DNA of 27,451 nt from Candidatus Gastranaerophilales bacterium (GTDB lineage: Bacteria > Cyanobacteriota > Vampirovibrionia > Gastranaerophilales > Gastranaerophilaceae): positions 1-27,451 of the forward strand of contig CAJUKY010000003.1 of assembly GCA_910587055.1 (NCBI GenBank), in the 5' to 3' direction. A model generated the notes under the pieces. The model saw only the letters and a list, made by a program, of their open reading frames with translations. It was not told the origin of the DNA and did not search any database. The position numbers were made by a program, and so were the translations under genes. Below are positions 6,915 through 14,303 of this stretch, in pieces. Within the stretch, counting starts at the first letter, position 1. Each line of letters starts with the position of its first letter.

Positions 6915-9266
6915 ATGGCAACCGACATTTCATCAACCAACACTATTAAAGACCTAACCGCAGGCGTTAAAGATTTGGGTGATTTAAAACAGGCAAGCGA
7001 AGATCAAATCCGCGATCTTTTTGATGACAATTATTTCAACGGCGGCGAAAAAGCAAGGGGTGATATCGACGCTCAAATTAAATCTATTCAAGACCAAATT
7101 AAAGACTGGGAGAAAAAGCTCAATGATTATCAAAAAGAGATAGATAAAATTGAAGACAAGATTGACGGTGTAAGCGGCGATCTTGCTGATGCAACAGGAA
7201 AATATGTCAGCGCTCAAGCTCAATATGAAGCAGAATTACAGACAGCAATCAATAAAGCTATTGTAAGAGCGGTAAATAACACAAAAAGTAAAAACAAAGC
7301 TCATGAAGGACAGACAAGTTTCAGGATTGAATTCCAGTCTGAACTTGCAAAACTTATGGATAACGCAGCTCTTGCAAATATTTCAGCCATTTATAATGAA
7401 ACAGGCGACCTTAAAGGCGAGCTTGGCGATTTATGCGATCAGCTTGATTTATACATTAAAGACAGCGGCAATGCAATGAATGGTCTAAAGAATGCTCAGG
7501 CTGTTATCAGTCTTTTAAATCAGACAAAAGACAATATGACCGCACAATTAAATAACTATTATGCAAATAAAAACAATGATTCAAAAGTACCCGTGTTCAG
7601 CTACGAAAAAGAAGCAGTTGTAGCAGAACTTGCAGATAAATATAACAGTGACCTTTCAGGCAGAAATTCAACACAAAATGTCGGAAATAACGGCAACGGT
7701 GTAAAAAATCAGGCAGCAATTGATAAATATATGGATCAGCTCGCACAAATGGGCAAAGCAAGCACCGGTAAAAATGCTGATAAAAATACGGCTGATGGCG
7801 ATAACGCTTTAGCGCAAAACCTTGCAACGGCATTATTTGGCGACAAGAAGGCTGGAACTGCAACAACCGTACAGGAAGGCAGTTTAGTCTGGAAAATGGC
7901 GGAAGCCGGCATGAGCAACATCGAAATTATGGATGCCATTGCAAAGAACTTCGGCGGTTTAAATATTGCAGGTTCAAACGGCAAATACAGTATACCGTAT
8001 GGCCACGGAAGCAATGCAAAAAGAATATACGGCGCATTAACATCTATTGCAAACAATACGGCAGGATTCCCTGAAATAAAAACTGTTCCGGGGGATGCAA
8101 AACAGCTGGAACAAGCAAGTGATGCTGTTAAGGTGCTGGCAGATAAGGGATTCTCTTTCAAAGAAGCAATGTTTGCACTTGATCAATTGTTCCCGGGCCT
8201 TGATATCGGATACTCACTCGGTGAGCAGGCCGGTACAAAAGAAGGCTGTGTAAGATTTACAACAGATCCCAGCTATGATAAATTAGCACAGCAAATTGAT
8301 GCCCTTACCAAAAACGGCCAGGTATGGCAGGATTCTCAGGTTATACGTTCAAAACCTGTTGATAATAAACCCGCAGATACAGGCAGAACAGACCCGATAT
8401 CAGTACAAGACGGCAACAGCAGATACTACTTTATGGCAGATGACGGCAACGGCAAATATGACGGCGTTTCAGATATGCTCGGTTATGAAAACGGTATGAA
8501 AGACTTTGAAACCAAATACGGTAATTATATAACCACAAACGGTGCAGGCGAAAAAGTTATCACCGGAGATGCTCTGAACAGCATCATGGTAATGAAGCTT
8601 GAAGAAATACAAAATGCCGACGGCAGCGTAAGCGTTCAGCAAAGCTTTATGAGTGCGGCCGATGCCGGAATGACGGAAATTAATTTAAGTTCAGCCAAAA
8701 AAGACGGTAGCTACAATATCAACGGTTCAGAAGTTCAAAATACGTTCAATGTTAAGATGAACGGCAAAAATATGACAGCAGAACAAGCGATGGAAGATAA
8801 TGAATATATTGATGCAACACTCAATAACAAAGGCCTTATCGGCAACAATATGTTCTCTCAATTAACTAACGCGCAAATTGATAAAGCATTCAGCGATCCC
8901 TTAACGGGTGACTTTGCAAGAATAAACGACCTTGCACAAAATGTTAACCAAAGAGCAAAAGATCTCAAAGAACTTGCTGATTCAAAAGGCGGAAATCTTG
9001 ATTGGGGCGATGTACCAAGCGAAGCTGAATTCAGAAAGAAAATCAAACAAGAACTTGATGATGCAGTTGAACTTGCTGAAACCAAAGGTGATCAATTGTA
9101 CAGAGAATATCAGGCACAATACAATAAAGCAGGCGACTTCGGCGGATACTACAACAGCAAAAACGAAGGCTTGCATGAAAAAATTCAAGACGAGATTACC
9201 GATGAAATGCAGCAAAAAGGCTATGAAAACTACGGTAAACATGAAGAAATAGAACTTGATGAATAA
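6915..9266 (+). CDS. Large coiled-coil protein with degenerate calcium-binding-type module
   Basis: 783 aa. ATG 6915 follows AAAGGA by 7 nt and is preferred to the GTG at 6897. No signal peptide or membrane helix. Residues about 35-80 form a strong coiled coil (IKSIQDQIKDWEKKLNDYQK). The middle is Asn/Lys/Ala-rich. Residues about 505-600 contain 'DDGNGKYDGVSDMLG' and 'AADAGMTEINLSSAKKDGSY', matching in order the 'DKNNNGFIDDGSEIFG' and 'LEEAGIVSINLNST' parts of the module in the RTX-family proteins at 22491 and 24663, though with fewer acidic ligands. It ends in an acidic tail (HEEIELDE). An exported structural or surface protein is a guess. It stands alone, ending at a strong terminator. Confidence 0.75.
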   Translation: MATDISSTNTIKDLTAGVKDLGDLKQASEDQIRDLFDDNYFNGGEKARGDIDAQIKSIQDQIKDWEKKLNDYQKEIDKIEDKIDGVSGDLADATGKYVSAQAQYEAELQTAINKAIVRAVNNTKSKNKAHEGQTSFRIEFQSELAKLMDNAALANISAIYNETGDLKGELGDLCDQLDLYIKDSGNAMNGLKNAQAVISLLNQTKDNMTAQLNNYYANKNNDSKVPVFSYEKEAVVAELADKYNSDLSGRNSTQNVGNNGNGVKNQAAIDKYMDQLAQMGKASTGKNADKNTADGDNALAQNLATALFGDKKAGTATTVQEGSLVWKMAEAGMSNIEIMDAIAKNFGGLNIAGSNGKYSIPYGHGSNAKRIYGALTSIANNTAGFPEIKTVPGDAKQLEQASDAVKVLADKGFSFKEAMFALDQLFPGLDIGYSLGEQAGTKEGCVRFTTDPSYDKLAQQIDALTKNGQVWQDSQVIRSKPVDNKPADTGRTDPISVQDGNSRYYFMADDGNGKYDGVSDMLGYENGMKDFETKYGNYITTNGAGEKVITGDALNSIMVMKLEEIQNADGSVSVQQSFMSAADAGMTEINLSSAKKDGSYNINGSEVQNTFNVKMNGKNMTAEQAMEDNEYIDATLNNKGLIGNNMFSQLTNAQIDKAFSDPLTGDFARINDLAQNVNQRAKDLKELADSKGGNLDWGDVPSEAEFRKKIKQELDDAVELAETKGDQLYREYQAQYNKAGDFGGYYNSKNEGLHEKIQDEITDEMQQKGYENYGKHEEIELDE

Positions 9267-9291
9267 AAAGCAAGTATAAGCACGGAAATTT

Positions 9292-9321
9292 AAAAACCCC
9301 TTAAAATTTTAAGGGGTTTTT
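9292..9321. terminator. Bidirectional Rho-independent terminator
   Basis: A perfect 30-bp palindrome: AAAAACCCCTTAAAA and its complement, with a T run on both strands. It ends the coiled-coil gene on the plus strand and recF on the minus strand. The recF stop codon (9309-9311) and its last codons lie inside it. Confidence 0.9.
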
Positions 9322-10460
9322 ATTTTACCGTTTTCTATATGAACGATTTCAACATCTTTTAAAAATTCTTCTTCAAACGCCAGGGTATCAACGCTTGTAA
9401 TAATTGTCTGCACGCCGTCTTTTATGGTTTCTAAAAGATAATTTTGCCGCAGATTATCAAGTTCGGCCAGAACATCATCTAAAAGTAAAACGGGCATTTC
9501 ATTTATTTTTTCCTGAATAATATCCAGCTCGGATAATTTAAGCGCAAGTACAATTGTACGCTGCTGGCCTTGAGAAGCATATCTTTTTGCATCATTACCG
9601 TTAATGAAAAACGAGATATCATCTCTGTGCGGGCCTATCAGGCACTGGCCTTTTTTTATTTCTTCATCTTTAATTTCATTTAATTTTTCATAACATAGGG
9701 TGCTTAATTCGCTAACAGGCAAAAAGCCTGCAGAGAGGGTATTTTCGTATTCAATATTTAATTCTTCATCTTTTGAAATAGATAAATGCTTTTCTTTTGC
9801 AATTTTTTTCAATTCGGATAAAAATTTCATCCTTAAATACATAATATTAGCTGAAGAATTTGCAAGCTGAACATTATAAACATCAAGCATATCATAATTT
9901 GAGCCGCCGCCTCCGCCTGCAGAGCCCGTTATCCCGCCAAAACCAAATCTGTTTTGAAATTCGGATAAGAAATTTGCCTTTTGAAGGCGGATTTTATTAT
10001 ATTTATTAATTTTATCAAGATAAGCGGGGTATATCTGGCATATGGCATTATCAAGCCATTTTCTCCTGTCTGAAGGATCACCTCTTAAAAGCAGCAGGTC
10101 AGAATTAGAAAAACTCACCGTAGATAATACGCGTACAAAATCTCTTGATTTATTTTTTTTAATGCCGTTTACTTTTAAAACTTTGTTTTTCGGCGGATTA
10201 ATTAAAATATCAAGCTCAATATCCGTACCCGTTTTTAAAACTTCCGCGCCAATACTGCAATATTCAGACTCAAATTTTATTAATTCTTTATCCTTTTTAA
10301 TCCTGTTTGAATCAAGACTCGAAAGGTAATAAACCGCTTCAAGCAGGTTTGTTTTACCCTGCGCATTTTTTCCTACAAAAAGTGTTTTATTTTTGGAAAA
10401 TTCAAAATCCAGACTTTCGTAGTTTCTATAATTATTCAGTTTTAGCTTTTTTAAAAACAT
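9309..10460 (-). CDS. recF: DNA replication and repair protein RecF
   Basis: 383 aa, normal length. RecF is an SMC-like ATPase that recognises gapped DNA and helps RecOR load RecA. Walker A is GKNAQGKT (residues 30-37), the signature region is SQGQQRTIVLALKLSEL, and Walker B is PVLLLDDVLAELD, with 'LIGPHRDDI' in between, all intact. Residues 172-188 form an unusual Gly-rich stretch (GFGGITGSAGGGGG) in the helical arm, encoded by a locally GC-rich patch. AAAGGT precedes the ATG. It is divergent from the PfkB kinase gene and not next to dnaA-dnaN-gyrB in this window. Confidence 0.95.
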   Translation of the reverse strand: MFLKKLKLNNYRNYESLDFEFSKNKTLFVGKNAQGKTNLLEAVYYLSSLDSNRIKKDKELIKFESEYCSIGAEVLKTGTDIELDILINPPKNKVLKVNGIKKNKSRDFVRVLSTVSFSNSDLLLLRGDPSDRRKWLDNAICQIYPAYLDKINKYNKIRLQKANFLSEFQNRFGFGGITGSAGGGGGSNYDMLDVYNVQLANSSANIMYLRMKFLSELKKIAKEKHLSISKDEELNIEYENTLSAGFLPVSELSTLCYEKLNEIKDEEIKKGQCLIGPHRDDISFFINGNDAKRYASQGQQRTIVLALKLSELDIIQEKINEMPVLLLDDVLAELDNLRQNYLLETIKDGVQTIITSVDTLAFEEEFLKDVEIVHIENGKIKTP

Positions 10461-10541
10461 TAAATACCTTTAAAGAGCTATCAACGGTGAAACTGTTTGT
10501 ATTATAATATAGGAAAAAGCATAAAACAAATAGAGGTGTTA

Positions 10542-11612
10542 ATGTTTGATGTAGTAACAATAGGCTCAGCCACACTTGATGTATTTATAGAATCAGACAG
10601 CGCAAATATCGTTTCAGTAAGTTCAAAAGACAAACGAAGCGATTTTATGAGCTTTCCTTACGGAAGCAAGGTTGAAATTGATGATTTTTCAAGAAACCTC
10701 GGCGGGGGCGGAATTAATACCGCAATGAATTTTGCGCATCTGGGGTTTAAAACATCCACCGTTGTAAAGCTTGGCGCAGATGAAATTTCTCCCTTAATTT
10801 GCGAAAACCTTATAAAATCAAATATTGATACATCAAACATTATAAAAGCAAAAGAAGGATTAACAGGTTTTTCCATTATCCTTGTAAGCTTTCAGGGAGA
10901 CAGGACTGTTCTTGCTCACAGGGGCGTAAATTCAAGCATTAAAGAAAAAGATATAAATTTTGACACTTTAAAGAAAGCAAAATGGCTTTACATTGCGCCT
11001 TTAGCCGGCGAAAGCAACAGAATGCTTGATAAACTTGCATCTTTTGCAAAAGAAAATAATATAAAACTCTCAATAAATGCAGGAACCACAGCAATTAAGA
11101 AGGGTGAGAAATATTTTTCAAAAATAATAGAAACGGCAGACATCCTTGTTTTGAACAAGGAAGAGGCAAGCATGCTGACAAAAATCTCCGTGCGTCCCGA
11201 TACAAAAAATGAAAAATTTTCTAAAAACTTTATTCACCCCGATATTATTGAAATGTTGAAAATATTAAGAGGTAAAAATAAGGTAAATGTGGTTATAACA
11301 GACGGCAAAGCCGGAGTTTACGCATATGACGGGAATAAATTTTATAAAGCACCCGAATTTCCCGCGGTTGTAAGGTCAACTCTCGGTGCGGGGGATGCTT
11401 TCAGCTCAACATTTACGGCTGCAATGGAAAAATATAATATGGATATTAAAAAAGCGCTGGAGTGCGCTTCTGTTAATGCGGCAGCTGTGGTTGAAGTATT
11501 CGGGGCGCAGGAAGGCTTTTTAACGTTTGATGAAATAGATAAAAAATTAAAAACGCAGACCTGTTTTAAGGTGGAAAGCATTGAAAAGGATAAATACAGT
11601 GCGGCTGGATAA
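10542..11612 (+). CDS. PfkB-family carbohydrate/nucleoside kinase
   Basis: 356 aa. ATG 10542 follows GAGG by 5 nt. The earlier in-frame start (10497) has no ribosome site and adds an unrelated lead-in. The protein opens with the strand FDVVTIGSATLDVFIES, then has the PfkB signature 'NLGGGGINTAMNFAHLGF' and, near residue 282, 'GAGDAFSSTFTAAM', where Asp285 is the predicted catalytic base. The family phosphorylates ribose, fructose, adenosine or similar alcohols with ATP. The substrate cannot be told from sequence alone. Its 3' end overlaps the S4-domain gene by 14 bp, so the two are co-transcribed. Confidence 0.9.
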   Translation: MFDVVTIGSATLDVFIESDSANIVSVSSKDKRSDFMSFPYGSKVEIDDFSRNLGGGGINTAMNFAHLGFKTSTVVKLGADEISPLICENLIKSNIDTSNIIKAKEGLTGFSIILVSFQGDRTVLAHRGVNSSIKEKDINFDTLKKAKWLYIAPLAGESNRMLDKLASFAKENNIKLSINAGTTAIKKGEKYFSKIIETADILVLNKEEASMLTKISVRPDTKNEKFSKNFIHPDIIEMLKILRGKNKVNVVITDGKAGVYAYDGNKFYKAPEFPAVVRSTLGAGDAFSSTFTAAMEKYNMDIKKALECASVNAAAVVEVFGAQEGFLTFDEIDKKLKTQTCFKVESIEKDKYSAAG

Positions 11613-11847
11613 ATTTTTAAAGGTTTCAAGGATAATAAAAAGAAGAAGTGTTGCAAACGAAGTATGCGATATGGCAAGGGTTTTTGTAAATAATAACCCC
11701 GCAAAGCCTGCAAAACAGCTGAAAGAAAACGATATTATCATGATTGAATATAAAACAAGGGTTTTAAAGGCGCGTGTTTTAAAAATTCCTACGGGGAATG
11801 TTTCCATAAATGAGGCCTCAAGCCTTTATGAAATTATTGAGGAATAG
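11599..11847 (+). CDS. S4-domain RNA-binding protein, RqcP/Hsp15-like
   Basis: 82 aa from GTG 11599, which follows AAGGA by 8 nt. The protein begins MRLDKFLKVSRIIKRRSVAN, the classic S4 opening, then 'ARVFVNNNPAKPAKQLKEND' and the strand 'IIMIEYKTRVLKARVLKIP'. A TTG at 11581 would add six residues before this conserved start and is less likely. Small S4 proteins of this type (RqcP/YabO, Hsp15/HslR) bind 50S subunits carrying stalled peptidyl-tRNA and help in rescue or alanine tailing. Overlaps the PfkB gene end, which suggests translational coupling. Confidence 0.88.
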   Translation: MRLDKFLKVSRIIKRRSVANEVCDMARVFVNNNPAKPAKQLKENDIIMIEYKTRVLKARVLKIPTGNVSINEASSLYEIIEE

Positions 11848-11872
11848 CAAGGAATAGCACGCAAAAAAGGGA

Positions 11873-12091
11873 TTAAACTTCTTCATCCGGAATATATTCA
11901 AGAATATCTTCAACCTTGCATTCAAGCGCCCAGCAGACTTTACTCAAAGTATCAAGCTTTAAAACTCTGGATTTATCGTGATAAAAATCAAATATTGTAC
12001 TTTTTGCCAGACCTGTCATTCTTGCAAGGTCAGACATTTTTATCCTTTTTCTGCCCATTATTTCAGATAATTTATTTAAAATCATATTCAT
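11873..12091 (-). CDS. XRE-type helix-turn-helix regulator (YozG-like)
   Basis: 72 aa, one HTH domain filling the protein: 'IMGRKRIKMSDLARMTGLAK', 'STIFDFYHDKSRVLKLDTLS', then 'KVCWALECKVEDILEYIPDE'. The pattern of short helix-turn-helix with 'L-x-T-L-x-K-V-C-x-AL-x-C-x-V-x-D-IL-x-Y' is typical of YozG-like members of the Cro/CI class. Divergent from the small gene at 12197, with a strong promoter and dyad between them. It is likely self-regulating and controls that gene. Met3 (12085) is an alternative start, and neither has a clear ribosome site. Confidence 0.87.
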   Translation of the reverse strand: MNMILNKLSEIMGRKRIKMSDLARMTGLAKSTIFDFYHDKSRVLKLDTLSKVCWALECKVEDILEYIPDEEV

Positions 12092-12114
12092 AATTTAACA
12101 TTTCGTTCGACATA

Positions 12115-12143
12115 TTGACATTATATCCGAGTTAAGATATTAT
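12115..12143 (+). promoter_or_regulatory. Sigma-70-type promoter for the 56-aa gene
   Basis: TTGACA (12115-12120), a 17-nt spacer, then TATTAT (12138-12143): a perfect -35, ideal spacing and a near-consensus -10. Transcription would start near 12150, so the frame's first possible start (TTG 12143) cannot be used and the GTG at 12197 is the probable start. Confidence 0.75.
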
Positions 12144-12160
12144 TGTTTTATAACTCGGAT
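12125..12160. promoter_or_regulatory. Operator-like inverted repeat over the promoter
   Basis: ATCCGAGTTA and TAACTCGGAT are perfect 10-bp arms separated by 16 nt. The left arm lies in the promoter spacer and the right arm covers the predicted transcript start. Protein bound here would block transcription. The divergent XRE product is the obvious candidate. In RNA it could also form a 5' hairpin. Confidence 0.6.
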
Positions 12161-12196
12161 GAAAAATTAATAAAAATTAAAGAAGGGAATTTCAAC

Positions 12197-12367
12197 GTGA
12201 ACAAAGAAGAATGCGCAAAGCATCTGGATGACATAATAAATAAAAGGCTTGATTCGCTTGATGAAGATATAAAATATGCCGTAGAAGTATTGATGGGCAT
12301 TTACGCCGAAAAAAACCTTATCACCAGACTGAAATTTTTAAAAGAAGATATGCTTGACTTGGAGTAA
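12197..12367 (+). CDS. Small helical protein, 56 aa
   Basis: GTG start with AGAAGGG about 9 nt upstream. The protein opens MNKEECAKHLDDIINKRLDS and is acidic, helical and Leu/Ile-patterned, with no signal or membrane segment. The upstream promoter and dyad argue strongly that it is expressed and controlled by the divergent XRE gene. No known family is recognised. The arrangement copies the one at 3899-4378 (small helical protein divergent from an XRE gene), though the two small proteins do not look clearly homologous. Confidence 0.65.
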   Translation: MNKEECAKHLDDIINKRLDSLDEDIKYAVEVLMGIYAEKNLITRLKFLKEDMLDLE

Positions 12368-12383
12368 ACTCCATATAATAAAA

Positions 12384-12407
12384 TTTCCTTGTAGTTAATT
12401 AAGGAAA
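12384..12407 (+). promoter_or_regulatory. Hairpin sequestering the ribosome site of the DXS-like gene
   Basis: TTTCCTT (12384-12390) can pair with AAGGAAA (12401-12407) over a 10-nt loop. The right arm is the ribosome site of the gene at 12413, so folding would reduce translation. A TATAAT (12374-12379) just upstream could be a -10 box, but its -35 (TTGACT, 14-nt spacing) is poor. Confidence 0.4.
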
Positions 12408-12412
12408 AAATT

Positions 12413-14179
12413 ATGATTTTAGACAAAGTTAATATGCCGGATGATTTAAAGAAATTAACAACCAATGAGTTAAACACGCTTGCGGATGAAATAAGAAGCT
12501 TGATAATAAAAAAGGTAAATACAACAGGCGGGCACCTCGGGCCGAATTTAGGAATAGTGGAAACAACAATAGCAATACATTATGTATTTGATTGCCCGAA
12601 AGATAAGGTTGTATTTGATGTTTCGCACCAGTGTTACCCGCACAAAATTTTAACCGGAAGAAAAGAAGGATTTACAAACCCTGAAAAATACAACGTATTT
12701 ACGGGATACACAGCACCTGAAGAATCAGCCTGCGACCTTTTCAAGGTGGGGCATACGTCAACTTCCGCAAGTTTAGCTACAGGGGTTGCAAAAGCAAGAG
12801 ATTTAACGGGCGGAAAGGAAAATGTTATTGCTTTAATCGGCGACGGGTCGCTTTCAGGCGGCGAAGCATATGAAGGGCTGAATAATGCCGCTGTTTTAAA
12901 CAGTAATATAATAATTGTTGTAAATGATAATGATATGTCTATTGCGGAAAATGCGGGCGGATTGTATCAAAACCTTAAACTTTTAAGAGATACAAAAGGA
13001 AAAGCGGAATTAAATTTCTTTAAAAGTCTTGGGTTTGAATATTATTATGAAGATAATGGAAACGATGTTCAGTCTATGATTGAGGCATTTAAAAAAGTGA
13101 AAGATACAAATAAACCGACCGTTTTGCACGTTAAAACCCTGAAAGGCTGCGGGCTCAAGGCAGCTGAGACAGATAAGGAAACGCACCATTATATTCTGGC
13201 GGGAACCCTTGATAATACGGGCGGCGGGTCGGCGGCTGCGTCTGTTGAAAGCTATAATTCAATTACAACCGATTTTATATTGGACAAAGCAAGCAAGGAC
13301 GGGAGTGTTGTGGCAATAACCCCTGCAACCCCGGGGGCATACGGATTTACAAAAGATTTTAGAAAAAAATTAGGACATCAATACACAGATGTTGGCATCG
13401 CGGAAGAGCACGCAATAGCCTATGCTTCGGCGCTTGCAAAGAGCGGAGCAAGGCCTATACTGTCTGTTTTGAGCTCTTTTATACAAAGAACTTATGACCA
13501 GCTATCACAGGATTTGTGCCTGAATACATCGCCGATTACGCTCCTTATTCACTGGGGAGCTATTTCAGGGGCTGATAGCACACACCTTGGCTCATTTGAC
13601 ATTCCTTTGATAAGCAATATCCCCAATATGGTTTATCTTGCGCCAACCAATAAAGAAGAATATATTGCGATGCTGGAATGGTCTATGGGGCAGAATGAGC
13701 ATCCTGTCGGGATAAGAGTACCTTTTGGCGCCGTAAAATCACAAGGAGTAAGTGATTTCACAGATTATTCAAAAATAAACAGGTATAAATTGACACAAAC
13801 GGGCGAAAAGATTGCTATTATTGGCGCGGGGAATTTTTATCACCTCGGAATGCGCACTGCAGAAGAAATTGAACGCAAATTAGGCTTCAAGCCCACTGTT
13901 ATCAATCCTTTATTTTTAACAGGGGTGGATTGTGATATGCTTAACAGTTTAAAAAACAGCCATAATGTAGTAATAACGCTAGAAGACGGGTGTTTAGCGG
14001 GCGGATTTGGCGAAAAAATTTCAAGATTTTACGGAAATTCCGATATGAAAGTTTTAAATTTCGGCGGAAAAAAGGAATTTACCGACAGAGTGCCTGTTCA
14101 AGAGCTTTATCAAAGATATCACCTTACACCGGAGTTGATTATTGAGGATGTTTTAAAGCTAATACCTGCAAATGTATAA
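12413..14179 (+). CDS. DXS-like thiamine diphosphate enzyme (transketolase family)
   Basis: 588 aa, somewhat short for 1-deoxy-D-xylulose-5-phosphate synthase (about 620). The DXS-style opening includes 'GGHLGPNLGIVE' (His41) and 'HQCYPHKILTGR', followed by the ThDP/Mg site GDGSLSGG...NDND (143-174) and the pyrimidine domain with 'AEEHA' (Glu331) and 'QRTYDQ' (Tyr361). The C-terminal domain is transketolase-like. By my alignment the DXS 'DRAG' arginine is replaced (HWGAISGAD, Trp381) and the 'PRG' arginine is Phe438 (IRVPFG). Both arginines (E. coli R420 and R478) hold the glyceraldehyde-3-phosphate phosphate group. ThDP chemistry is therefore likely, but the acceptor may differ, so no gene symbol is given. 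A hairpin covers its ribosome site and a strong terminator follows. Confidence 0.8.
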   Translation: MILDKVNMPDDLKKLTTNELNTLADEIRSLIIKKVNTTGGHLGPNLGIVETTIAIHYVFDCPKDKVVFDVSHQCYPHKILTGRKEGFTNPEKYNVFTGYTAPEESACDLFKVGHTSTSASLATGVAKARDLTGGKENVIALIGDGSLSGGEAYEGLNNAAVLNSNIIIVVNDNDMSIAENAGGLYQNLKLLRDTKGKAELNFFKSLGFEYYYEDNGNDVQSMIEAFKKVKDTNKPTVLHVKTLKGCGLKAAETDKETHHYILAGTLDNTGGGSAAASVESYNSITTDFILDKASKDGSVVAITPATPGAYGFTKDFRKKLGHQYTDVGIAEEHAIAYASALAKSGARPILSVLSSFIQRTYDQLSQDLCLNTSPITLLIHWGAISGADSTHLGSFDIPLISNIPNMVYLAPTNKEEYIAMLEWSMGQNEHPVGIRVPFGAVKSQGVSDFTDYSKINRYKLTQTGEKIAIIGAGNFYHLGMRTAEEIERKLGFKPTVINPLFLTGVDCDMLNSLKNSHNVVITLEDGCLAGGFGEKISRFYGNSDMKVLNFGGKKEFTDRVPVQELYQRYHLTPELIIEDVLKLIPANV

Positions 14180-14185
14180 TATGTT

Positions 14186-14210
14186 AAAAACGGGGCGTTA
14201 CCCCGTTTTT
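14186..14210 (+). terminator. Rho-independent terminator after the DXS-like gene
   Basis: AAAAACGGGG and CCCCGTTTTT form a perfect 10-bp stem with a 5-nt loop, ending in a T run. It lies 6 nt past the stop codon. The symmetric A/T flanks could also stop minus-strand transcription of the 1287-aa gene. Confidence 0.9.
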
Positions 14211-14303
14211 AAATTAATATCACCATCACCTTTATTGTAAACAAACACTTAGTTTGATTATTTTTTACGGATACTTTGATTATTTTGGAAAACCAAAATG
14301 ATA

